From CANJIV01 sp046330225 (lineage in GTDB: Bacteria; Actinomycetota; Thermoleophilia; Solirubrobacterales; Solirubrobacteraceae): a stretch of 34,992 nt of DNA. The notes beneath the pieces were generated by a model that had not been told where the DNA came from, did not search any database, and saw only the letters and a list, made by a program, of their open reading frames with translations. Position numbers and translations under genes: made by a program. This document shows positions 15,401 through 25,320 of the stretch, in pieces; within the stretch, counting starts at the first letter, position 1; the number at the start of each line of letters is the position of its first letter. The stretch is taken from positions 1-34,992 of the forward strand of contig JAXLTD010000015.1 in the NCBI GenBank assembly GCA_046330225.1, written 5' to 3'.

Positions 15401-16669
15401 CTACCCGCCCACGGTTCCCTCGCGCTCGACGGCCAGCACCGCGAGGTCGCCGAACGCGGCGGCGCGGTCGAGGTCCGCCGGGCCGAAGCGGCGGCCGTCG
15501 CGGCGGTCCAGGACCGAGAGGACGCCGGCGGCGGTCCCCCCGCGCAGCAGCGGCACCGCCAGCATGGTCACGGGCACGTAGCCGGTTCCCTCGGCGACGT
15601 CGGCGGCGAAGCGGGGGTCCGAGCGGCAGTCGGGAATCGCGAGGCCCTCCCCGCGCTGCGCCACCGCGCCGGCGATCCCGGCGCCGGGCGGGAGGCGGAC
15701 GCCGACGATGTCTGCCGCCCCCGCGCCCCAGGCTGCCTCGTAGCGCAGTCCGCCGCGAGGGTCGGCCAGGGCCAGCGACGCCGCGGCGGCGTCGAACACG
15801 CCGGCGGCGGCCCGCACGAGCGCCTCGAGCAGCGTCCGCGGCACCGCGGCCTCGGGCACCGATCGCGCCAGCGACACGCCGCCGCCGGCCAACGCGGCGC
15901 CGAGCTCGTCGGCGAAGGCCCGGATCGAGGGGGTGCGGTCCTCCGGCTCCGGCCGCAGCGCGCGGCGCATGGCGTGCTCGACCGTCTCCGGCACGCCGGC
16001 GACGCTCCACGACAGGGGCTCGGGGTCCCCGTACCGCGGCGGCCGGCCCGTGAGCAGGGTCCAGAGCAGCGCGGCGGCGGCGTAGATGTCGCTGCGCGGC
16101 GTGACCACGCCGCCGCCCATCACCTCGGGGGCCATGAAGCCCGGCGTCCCGATGGCCATGGTCCCCTCGTCCCAGCCGCTGAACTCGCGGGCGATCCCGA
16201 AGTCGACGAGCACCGGCCCGTGGCCGGCCAGGATCACGTTGGCGGGCTTGACGTCGCGGTGCACGATCGACTGCGCGTGCACGTAGGCCAGCGCCTCGCA
16301 CACGTGCCCGACGTGCGCGATCGCCTCGTCGGCCGGCAGCCCGGGGTCGCCGCGGCGGTCGAGCTCGGCGTTGAGGTCGCGGCCCTCGATCAGCTCCATC
16401 ACCAGGTAGCCGGTGCCGCCGTCCTGGAAGCTGCCCAGCACCGACACCACACGCGGGTGGGACAGGGCGGCCAGCAGGCGCCCCTCGATCTCGAAGCGCT
16501 CCTCGTTGTCCGGGTCCAGGCACCGCTTGAGCGCCACCCGTGCCTCGCCGCCGCGCGGCCGGGCCTCGTACACCTCGCCCATCGCCCCGTGCGACAGCGG
16601 GCGGACGACCTCGTAGTCGCCGACCGTCGCGCCGGCGGCCAGCCCGGGCCCGGTGCCGGGATCCGTCAT
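15401..16669 (-). CDS. Soluble Ser/Thr protein kinase with C-terminal GAF domain
   Basis: A 422-residue protein. Residues 19-260 form a Hanks-type kinase: glycine loop LSHGAMGEV (25-33), ATP lysine Lys48 in VALKR, catalytic HRD at 137-139 with Lys141, DFG at 156-158, and an activation segment ending MAPE (179-182). All catalytic residues are intact. Residues 263-420 form a GAF domain (GAGIAGAVAQRGEGLAIPDCRSDPRF and AVPLLRGGTAAGVLSV). There is no membrane helix and no PASTA repeats, so unlike PknB it probably senses a cytosolic ligand through GAF. The ATG start is followed by a gene-free 135 bases before the Mog-like gene, so it appears to be a separate unit. Targets are unknown. Confidence 0.93.
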   Translation of the reverse strand: MTDPGTGPGLAAGATVGDYEVVRPLSHGAMGEVYEARPRGGEARVALKRCLDPDNEERFEIEGRLLAALSHPRVVSVLGSFQDGGTGYLVMELIEGRDLNAELDRRGDPGLPADEAIAHVGHVCEALAYVHAQSIVHRDVKPANVILAGHGPVLVDFGIAREFSGWDEGTMAIGTPGFMAPEVMGGGVVTPRSDIYAAAALLWTLLTGRPPRYGDPEPLSWSVAGVPETVEHAMRRALRPEPEDRTPSIRAFADELGAALAGGGVSLARSVPEAAVPRTLLEALVRAAAGVFDAAAASLALADPRGGLRYEAAWGAGAADIVGVRLPPGAGIAGAVAQRGEGLAIPDCRSDPRFAADVAEGTGYVPVTMLAVPLLRGGTAAGVLSVLDRRDGRRFGPADLDRAAAFGDLAVLAVEREGTVGG

Positions 16670-16702
16670 GGCCCGAGCCTACTCCGGCGCTCAGAACCTG
16701 TC

Positions 16703-17038
16703 TCAGGCGGCGGCAGGCGTGCCGCGCCGCGGGCGCAGCCGCCCGCACCACAGTGCGAAGACCACGATCGCGATCGCCGCGCCGAGCCAGTGGATCCCGA
16801 CGAGCACCGCCGCGAGGCTCACGACGCCCGCGAGCGCAGCGCCCCCGAGCGCCGGGAGCAGCGGCAGCCGCAGCACCGAGGCGGTGACCAGCGTGGCCGC
16901 GATCCACGCGGCGGGCCCGACGAGCCAGCCCCAGTCCTCGAAGAAGCTGTGGGGCAGGGCCAGGCCGGTGGCGAGGCCGAGCACGGCGACCCCGATGGCC
17001 TGGAGCACGGCGGCTCGGAGGGCGAGGCGGGTGTCCAC
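16703..17038 (-). CDS. Small four-helix membrane protein, function unknown
   Basis: A 111-residue hydrophobic protein with about four membrane helices (roughly residues 8-27, 36-55, 58-78 and 82-98) and a basic end (GRLRPRRG). The GTG at 17038 is preferred to the ATG at 17095, because the longer version adds a His/Arg-rich segment that would run into the start region of the divergent acyl-CoA dehydrogenase gene. It lies 33 bases upstream of the kinase gene and may be co-transcribed with it. I do not recognise a family. Confidence 0.65.
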   Translation of the reverse strand: MDTRLALRAAVLQAIGVAVLGLATGLALPHSFFEDWGWLVGPAAWIAATLVTASVLRLPLLPALGGAALAGVVSLAAVLVGIHWLGAAIAIVVFALWCGRLRPRRGTPAAA

Positions 17039-17112
17039 GCCGCGATGGTGCCACGCTGGGCGCCCGCGTGCGTGGCGCCGAGGGGTCCGGATCATCTACG
17101 GTGCCGATCCCG

Positions 17113-18273
17113 ATGCCCGAGCCCGCCGACGGCCTCACCCCCGAGCAGGAGGACATCCGCGCCATGTGCCGCGAGTTCGCGGCGCGCGAGCTGCGTCCGC
17201 GCTCGGCCGCGGTGGACGAGGACGAGTTCACCTTCCCGTGGGACGTGTGGGAGGCGGCAGCGGGCGTGGGCCTGACCGCGTTCATGCTGCCCGAGCGGCT
17301 CGGCGGCGGGGGGCTGGAGGACTGCCTCACCGGCTGCCTCGTCCAGGCCGAGCTCTCCAACGGCTGCGCCGGCCTCGGGAACCTCGTCACGTCCGGAGGG
17401 TTCTTCGCCGAGCCGGTGCTCGCCCTCGGCACGCCGGCCCAGCAGGAGGAGTGGCTCACGCCGCTGTGCGATCCCGCGCGCCCGCCGCTCACGGCGCTCG
17501 CCACGACCGAGCCCGGCGCCGGCAGCGACGCCGCCTCGATCCGCACGGCCGCCCGCCGCGACGGGGACGGGTACGTCCTCTCCGGCCAGAAGGCGTGGAT
17601 CTCGAACGGCGGCGTGGCCGACCGCTACGTCGTCTTCGCGACCGTGGCGCCGGGAACCCGCTCGCGCGGCGTGACCGCCTTCCTCGTGCGCGCCGGCGAC
17701 CCTGGCGTCCGCTGCGGGCCGCCGATCCCCAAGATGGGCCAGCGGGCGATCCCGAACACCGAGCTGTTCCTCGACGACGTGCCGCTCGGGGCCGAGCGCC
17801 GCCTGGGGGAGGAGGGCCAGGGGTTCGCCGGGCTCATGGCCACGTTCGACCGCTCCCGGATCACGCTGGCCGCCTCGGCGACCGGCCTCGCCCGGGCCGC
17901 GCTGGACTACGCGGTCGAGTACGCGGGGGAGCGGGAGCAGTTCGGCGTCCCGATCTCCCAGCACCAGGCCGTGGCCTTCCGGCTGGCCGACGTGGCGACC
18001 CGGGTGCGGGCCTCCTGGCTGCTGACGCTCGACGCCGCCCGCCGGGCCGACCGCGGGGAGCGGGTGACGCGCGAGGCGGCGATGGCCAAGCTCCACGCGT
18101 CGGAGACCGCGATGCTCGCGACCTGGGCCGCGGTGCAGACGCTCGGCGGCTGGGGGTACTCGCGCGAGTACCCGGTGGAGAAGTGGATGCGCGACGCCAA
18201 GCTCGAGGAGATCGAGGAAGGCACGTCGGACATCCAGCGCCTCATCATCTCCCGCTCGCTCTGGCGCGCCTGA
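17113..18273 (+). CDS. Acyl-CoA dehydrogenase
   Basis: A 386-residue flavoenzyme that inserts the alpha-beta double bond into an acyl-CoA. It shows the FAD/substrate segments LATTEPGAGSDAAS and GQKAWISNGG, the RITLAASATGLARAALDYA helix, REQFGVPISQHQAV, and the C-terminal QTLGGWGYSREYPVEKWMRDAK. Glu369 in EEGTSDIQR matches the catalytic base of medium-chain enzymes. The length is standard. The start is uncertain: ATG 17113 fits the family N-terminus, while GTG 17101 is also in frame; neither has a good ribosome site. It is followed directly by a GC-rich hairpin. Substrate chain length cannot be told. Confidence 0.93.
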   Translation: MPEPADGLTPEQEDIRAMCREFAARELRPRSAAVDEDEFTFPWDVWEAAAGVGLTAFMLPERLGGGGLEDCLTGCLVQAELSNGCAGLGNLVTSGGFFAEPVLALGTPAQQEEWLTPLCDPARPPLTALATTEPGAGSDAASIRTAARRDGDGYVLSGQKAWISNGGVADRYVVFATVAPGTRSRGVTAFLVRAGDPGVRCGPPIPKMGQRAIPNTELFLDDVPLGAERRLGEEGQGFAGLMATFDRSRITLAASATGLARAALDYAVEYAGEREQFGVPISQHQAVAFRLADVATRVRASWLLTLDAARRADRGERVTREAAMAKLHASETAMLATWAAVQTLGGWGYSREYPVEKWMRDAKLEEIEEGTSDIQRLIISRSLWRA

Positions 18274-18300
18274 GGGCGGGGCGCACCGCGCACCCCGCCC
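18274..18300 (+). terminator. GC-rich hairpin after the acyl-CoA dehydrogenase
   Basis: GGGCGGGG (18274-18281) and CCCCGCCC (18293-18300) form an 8-bp stem, starting right after the stop codon. There is no T-run, as usual in such GC-rich genomes. It also lies just past the 3' end of the opposite-strand tRNA-Val and may serve both. Confidence 0.55.
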
Positions 18301-18306
18301 CGGCCA

Positions 18307-18380
18307 TGGGCGCGGCCCGACTCGAACGGGCGGCCCCCTCGGTGTAAGCGAGGTGCTCTGACCAGCTGAGCTACGCGCCC
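18307..18380 (-). tRNA. tRNA-Val (anticodon UAC)
   Basis: A 74-base cloverleaf on the minus strand. The acceptor arm pairs GGGCGCG with CGCGCCC, with discriminator A. The D arm is GCTC/GAGC. The anticodon arm is CCTCG-CTTACAC-CGAGG with TAC in the loop. The T arm is GCCCG-TTCGAGT-CGGGC. CCA is not encoded. It reads GUA codons, which are rare in this GC-rich window. Confidence 0.96.
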
Positions 18381-18404
18381 GCCGGGAGGGTACGCGGCCC
18401 GCGC

Positions 18405-18779
18405 CTACCGCGCCGCCTTGAGCGTGTCGCGGATCTCCTCCAGCACCACGAGCTCGTCGGCCTTCTCCTCCTCCTCGGCCTTCCCCTGCCGGGCCTTCAT
18501 GTGGTTGACCGGCTTGACGACGAAGAAGAAGATCGCGGCCGCGATCGACACGAACGAGATCAGGGCATTCAGGAACGAGCCGTAGCGGAAGACGCTGCCG
18601 TTGATCGTGAACGTCAGGCCCGAGAAGTCGGGCTTGCCGATGACCGCGGCGATCACCGGCGTGAGCAGGTCGGCGACCAGCGACGTGATGACCGCGCCGA
18701 ACGCCGCACCCATGACCACGGCAACCGCGAGGTCGATGACGCTCCCGCGGGAGATGAACTGGCGAAACTCCTTGAGCAT
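18405..18779 (-). CDS. mscL: Large-conductance mechanosensitive channel
   Basis: A 124-residue channel subunit. The N-terminus LKEFRQFISRGSVIDLAVAVVMGAAFGAV is the amphipathic helix plus the pore helix TM1 with its Gly/Ala packing. A short periplasmic loop (INGSVFRYGSF) follows, then TM2 (LISFVSIAAAIFFFVV) and a charged cytoplasmic helix rich in Glu and Lys. MscL opens under extreme membrane tension to release solutes during hypo-osmotic shock. The ATG has a strong GGAGGAGA six bases upstream (18793-18786). It diverges from the hybrid kinase with a 78-base gap. Confidence 0.96.
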   Translation of the reverse strand: MLKEFRQFISRGSVIDLAVAVVMGAAFGAVITSLVADLLTPVIAAVIGKPDFSGLTFTINGSVFRYGSFLNALISFVSIAAAIFFFVVKPVNHMKARQGKAEEEEKADELVVLEEIRDTLKAAR

Positions 18780-18823
18780 TTGCTGTCTCCTCCGATCGGG
18801 GCGGGGCAACGCGCCGGGCCGGG

Positions 18824-18850
18824 TCAAGGCCAGCGGCCGGCCGCCGATTA
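18824..18850 (+). promoter_or_regulatory. Sigma28/WhiG-like promoter of the hybrid kinase
   Basis: TCAA (18824-18827), 15 bases, then GCCGATTA (18843-18850). This closely follows the FliA/WhiG consensus TAAA-N15-GCCGATAA. The ATG is seven bases after the -10, so the message would be essentially leaderless. A matching element precedes the REC-GGDEF gene at 23138-23164. Confidence 0.6.
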
Positions 18851-18857
18851 CCCGAGC

Positions 18858-22193
<3,336 letters not shown>

Positions 22194-22208
22194 GGTCCTC
22201 GGCGCGGC

Positions 22209-23126
22209 TCAGGCCGACGCGCGGAGGCGGGCCAGCCCGCTCGAGGCCTTCTCGGCGTACATCGCGGCGTCGGCGGCGGCGAGGAGCGCGCCGGCGTCGG
22301 TGTCCGCTGCGAGCGCGGTGGCGATCCCGAAGCTGGCGCTGATCACGACCGGCTCCCCGCCGGCGATCATCGGATCGGCGATGGCGGCGCGGGCCCGGGC
22401 GGCCACCTCCTCGGCCTGGGCGAGGCCGGCGCTCTCGCAGAGCACGACGAACTCGTCCCCCCCGAGCCGCGCGACGAGGTCGCCGCGACGGACGGACCGC
22501 CGCAGCCGCGCCCCGACCTCCACGAGCACCTCGTCCCCGACGGCGTGTCCGAGCCGGTCGTTGATGCGCTTGAACCCATCGAGATCGCCGTACAGGAGCG
22601 CCAGCGGGTCGGGCCGGCGCTGGAGGCGCTGGACGGCCAGCTCGAGCTGCTCGGCGAATTGGCGGCGGTTGGGGAGCGCGGTGAGGCCGTCGAAGTACGC
22701 CTGGTGGATCAGCTCCGCCTCCTGCCGCTTGCGTTCGATCGCGTAGAGGATCGCGCGGGCGATGTGGCCGTCGCCGACCTGTCCCTTGACGAGGTAGTCC
22801 TGGGCGCCTTCGCGGACCGCCAGAAAGGCGAGCGTCTCGTCCTCGTCGCCGCTGAGCACGACGATGGCGATCTCCGGCGCGAGCGCCCGGATGCGCTTGA
22901 GCGCCTCGAGGCCGTCGGCGTCCGGCAGGCCGAGGTCGAGCAGCACGCAGTCGAACGCCGCGGCTGCGCGGAGGGCCTCGATGGCCTCGGACAGCGAGGC
23001 GGCGTGGGCGGGCAGGGCGCCGTCCCAGGCCGCGCTGAGCTTGGCCATCACGACCTTGGCCTGGATCGGGCTGTCCTCGACCAGCAGGACGCGCGGCGGT
23101 GCGGCGTCGGAATCCCCGTTCGGCAC
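22209..23126 (-). CDS. REC-GGDEF response regulator, diguanylate cyclase
   Basis: A 305-residue protein. Residues 11-125 form a receiver domain (LLVEDSPIQAK, phospho-Asp64 in VLLDLGLPDADG, and Lys114 in DYLVKG). Residues 140-305 form a GGDEF domain with DGLTALPNRRQF, the substrate loop LLYGDLDGFKRIND and an intact GGDEF at 222-226. An RxxD inhibitory site (RRGD, 213-216) lies five residues upstream, so it should be an active, product-inhibited cyclic-di-GMP synthase. The GTG at 23126 is preferred because it follows a promoter-like element and gives a receiver domain of normal length. The adjacent hybrid kinase with an HPt domain is the obvious candidate phosphodonor. Confidence 0.92.
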   Translation of the reverse strand: MPNGDSDAAPPRVLLVEDSPIQAKVVMAKLSAAWDGALPAHAASLSEAIEALRAAAAFDCVLLDLGLPDADGLEALKRIRALAPEIAIVVLSGDEDETLAFLAVREGAQDYLVKGQVGDGHIARAILYAIERKRQEAELIHQAYFDGLTALPNRRQFAEQLELAVQRLQRRPDPLALLYGDLDGFKRINDRLGHAVGDEVLVEVGARLRRSVRRGDLVARLGGDEFVVLCESAGLAQAEEVAARARAAIADPMIAGGEPVVISASFGIATALAADTDAGALLAAADAAMYAEKASSGLARLRASA

Positions 23127-23137
23127 TATGGCCCGGG

Positions 23138-23164
23138 TGATCGGTGGCCGCCGCCCGCTCTTGA
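23138..23164 (-). promoter_or_regulatory. Sigma28/WhiG-like promoter of the REC-GGDEF gene
   Basis: On the minus strand TCAA (23164-23161) is followed after 15 bases by ACCGATCA (23145-23138), then CCCGGG. The kinase promoter reads TCAAG, 14 bases, GCCGATTACCCG, so the match extends beyond the core boxes. The GTG start is 11 bases further on. Confidence 0.6.
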
Positions 23165-23289
23165 GGAACTTGGCGCACCCGGACTGCCGGCCCCGGTTCG
23201 GATCTCCGGGGTTGCGAGCGCGTCCGCCGTGAGGAACTGCACACAGTGCCGGGCGCCGTGCGCTAGCTTCGAAGAGTCCGATTCGTTCG

Positions 23290-23432
23290 ATCGGGCCGAG
23301 TCGCTGCCCTGAAACGGGCCGCGAGCGGGGGACCCACCGGCCGGCAGCTCCGGCCACGGGGCGAAGCGGCGCGTCTGCGCCAGCAGCGCCGTTCTCCACG
23401 GCGCCAGCCCGTCAGCTCACCTCGCAGGCCCG
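23290..23432 (+). promoter_or_regulatory. Cyclic-di-AMP riboswitch (ydaO/yuaA class)
   Basis: The leader of the M23 peptidase gene holds the conserved ydaO blocks in order: CCTGAAACGGG (23308-23318), GCGGGGGACCCACCG (23325-23339), GGGGCGAAGC (23358-23367) and CCCGTCAGCTCACCTCGCA (23408-23426). They match my memory of the Bacillus ydaO element (CUGAAA, GCGGGGGACCCA, GGGGUGAA, CCGUCAGCUAACCUCG). A possible -10 (TAGCTT, 23264-23269) lies upstream. The element ends a few bases before the AGGAGG ribosome site (23435-23440). This allows control of translation start, while attenuation is also possible. Together with the promoter at 23138-23164 this explains the 321-base gap 23127-23447. Outer boundaries are approximate. 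Confidence 0.88.
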
Positions 23433-23447
23433 CCAGGAGGCAGCATC

Positions 23448-24095
23448 GTGAAGACCATCCGTTCCGCGCGCCCGCTTGCGCTGGCCGCACTGACCCTCAG
23501 CCTGGGCGCAGCCGCGACGGCGGCGTTCGCCGCCGCGCCCCCGGCCGCCGTCCCGCCGCCCGCCGCGCCGCCAGCACCCCGGCCGGCGGGGCCGGTTCCG
23601 GCCCTCGCCAACGCCGGTGCCGGCGACCGGTCCGCCGTCGCGCCCGTCCCGCACCGCCGCGGGCCGGCTGCCGTCTTCCCGGTCGGCACGCGGGCCGTGG
23701 ACTACGGCACCGCCATCAACCGCTTCGGCGCGCCACGCGCAGGCCACATGCACGGCGGCCAGGACGTGTTCGCGCCCGCGGGCACCCCGCTGGTCGCGAT
23801 CCGGGCCGGCGTGATCGTCGAGGCCGGGACCGACGGCGCCCGCGGCAACCACGTGTCCGTCTACAGCCGGGCGGCCGGCGCCACGTTCGCCTACTTCCAT
23901 CTCCAGGCGCCGACCGCGCGCCGGGTGGGGGAGCGCGTGCCGGCCGGCGCCCGCCTCGGCGCGGTCGGGTGCACCGGCAACTGCCAGGGCGACCACCTCC
24001 ACCTCGAGATGCACCGTGGCCGCGGCGCCGGCGGCGCCGGCCTCGATCCGCTGCCGCTGCTTCGGCGCCTCGAGCCCGCGGCTCGACGGGGCTGA
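23448..24095 (+). CDS. Secreted M23-family metallopeptidase (LytM-type cell-wall hydrolase)
   Basis: A 215-residue exported protein. Residues 1-30 are a signal peptide (basic start, then Ala/Leu-rich core to AFAAA), followed by a Pro/Ala-rich linker. The peptidase domain spans about 75-205. Zinc ligands are His102 and Asp106 (HGGQD) and His185 in DHLHLE, with catalytic His151 (YFHL) and His183. These form a complete M23 site able to cut peptidoglycan cross-links. The GTG start has AGGAGG seven bases upstream. The riboswitch in its leader suggests expression responds to cyclic-di-AMP, as is known for cell-wall hydrolase genes in other actinobacteria. The GH3 gene follows after 64 bases. Confidence 0.94.
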   Translation: MKTIRSARPLALAALTLSLGAAATAAFAAAPPAAVPPPAAPPAPRPAGPVPALANAGAGDRSAVAPVPHRRGPAAVFPVGTRAVDYGTAINRFGAPRAGHMHGGQDVFAPAGTPLVAIRAGVIVEAGTDGARGNHVSVYSRAAGATFAYFHLQAPTARRVGERVPAGARLGAVGCTGNCQGDHLHLEMHRGRGAGGAGLDPLPLLRRLEPAARRG

Positions 24096-24159
24096 CCCCA
24101 CGGTCGCGGGCGGAGCGGGCGCGGACAGCCGCGGCGGGGCAGCCGGATACCGTCCCGGC

Positions 24160-25320
24160 ATGCGCCGCTCCGCTGACCCGGCTGCCCGCCGCCGGCTGGC
24201 CGCCCTGGCCGCGGCGGCGGCGCTCGCGCTCGCCGCGGGGGTGATCGCCGGCACGGGCACCGGGGGCGAAGCGGGCCCGAGCCCGGGAGCGCCGACGGCC
24301 AAGGCGCCCGCGACGGCGCCGGACGCCGCCAGCGCTGACCGCCTCCGAGTCGACCAGCAGGTCGGCCAGGTGCTCGTGCTCGCCTTCGCCGGGACCGAGG
24401 CGCCCGCCTACGTGCGGCGCGCCCTGCGCACCGGCCGCGCCGCGGGGGTGATCTTGTTCCGCGAGAACGCCATCGCCGCGGGTCAGCTGCGCCGTCTCAC
24501 CGGGCAGCTGCAAGCCGCGGCGCGAGGCGGCGCGCTCGTCTCAGCCGACCAGGAGGGCGGCGACGTGCGGATCCTCCCCTGGGCGCCGCCAGCGCTGGCG
24601 CCCCCGGATCTCGGCAGCCCGGCGGCGGCCCAGGCCTCGGCCCGCGCGACGGCGGACGGGCTGCGGGCGTCGGGCGTGAACGTCGACCTCGCTCCGGTGG
24701 CGGATGTCGCCGCCGGCCCCGGCTCGGTCATGGCCGCCCGCGCCTACCCCGGCGGCGCGGGCGCCGTGGCGGCCGCGGTCGCCGCCGCGGTCCGGGGGTT
24801 CGCCGCGGGCGGGGTCGGCGCCACCGCGAAGCACTTCCCCGGCCTCGGCGGCGCGGAGGCGAACACCGATGACCAGCCGGTCGACGTCGCCGCCGCGGCA
24901 GCCACGATCGCCGGGCGCGACCTTCCGCCCTTTCAGGCCGCCATCCGGGCCGGCGTGCCGCTCGTGATGGCGTCGCACGCCCGGTACCCGGCGCTCGATC
25001 CCGGCCGGATCGCCTCCCAGTCGCCGGCCATCCTGACCAGCCTGCTGCGCGGGCGGCTGCACTTCCGCGGCGTCATCGTGACCGACTCCATGGAGGCGGC
25101 GGCGGTCACTGCCGAAGCCGATGTTCCGACCGCCGCGCTGCGCTCGCTGCGGGCGGGCGCCGACCTGATCCTCACCACCGGGCGCGGCAGCTACCGTCCG
25201 GTCTACCTGCGCCTGCTGGCCGAGGCGCGGCGTTCGCCGGGGTTCCGAGCCCAAGTGGCCGCCGCGGCGGGGCGGGTGCTCGCGCTCAAGCGGTCGCTGG
25301 GGCTGGCGGCTCCGCGGTGA
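24160..25320 (+). CDS. Glycoside hydrolase family 3 protein (NagZ-like), exported
   Basis: A 386-residue protein starting with a basic segment and hydrophobic signal (residues 10-32) without a lipobox cysteine, so exported or membrane-anchored. The GH3 barrel shows GVILFREN, SADQEGGDVRIL, KHFPGLGGAEANTD, and the nucleophile Asp in VIVTDSMEA. NagZ enzymes remove N-acetylglucosamine from muropeptides. However, the NagZ acid/base loop KHFPGHGDTxxDSH is altered here: the Asp-Ser-His triplet is replaced by Asn-Thr-Asp. So the catalytic mechanism or sugar may differ. It lies 64 bases after the M23 gene on the same strand and may be under the same riboswitch. It ends 35 bases inside the convergent P450 gene. 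Confidence 0.88.
   Translation: MRRSADPAARRRLAALAAAAALALAAGVIAGTGTGGEAGPSPGAPTAKAPATAPDAASADRLRVDQQVGQVLVLAFAGTEAPAYVRRALRTGRAAGVILFRENAIAAGQLRRLTGQLQAAARGGALVSADQEGGDVRILPWAPPALAPPDLGSPAAAQASARATADGLRASGVNVDLAPVADVAAGPGSVMAARAYPGGAGAVAAAVAAAVRGFAAGGVGATAKHFPGLGGAEANTDDQPVDVAAAAATIAGRDLPPFQAAIRAGVPLVMASHARYPALDPGRIASQSPAILTSLLRGRLHFRGVIVTDSMEAAAVTAEADVPTAALRSLRAGADLILTTGRGSYRPVYLRLLAEARRSPGFRAQVAAAAGRVLALKRSLGLAAPR

Noticed and set aside
18307..18380. tRNA-Val as an integration site for a mobile element
   Set aside because: No integrase, direct repeat of the tRNA end or foreign-looking island follows; the neighbours are housekeeping genes.
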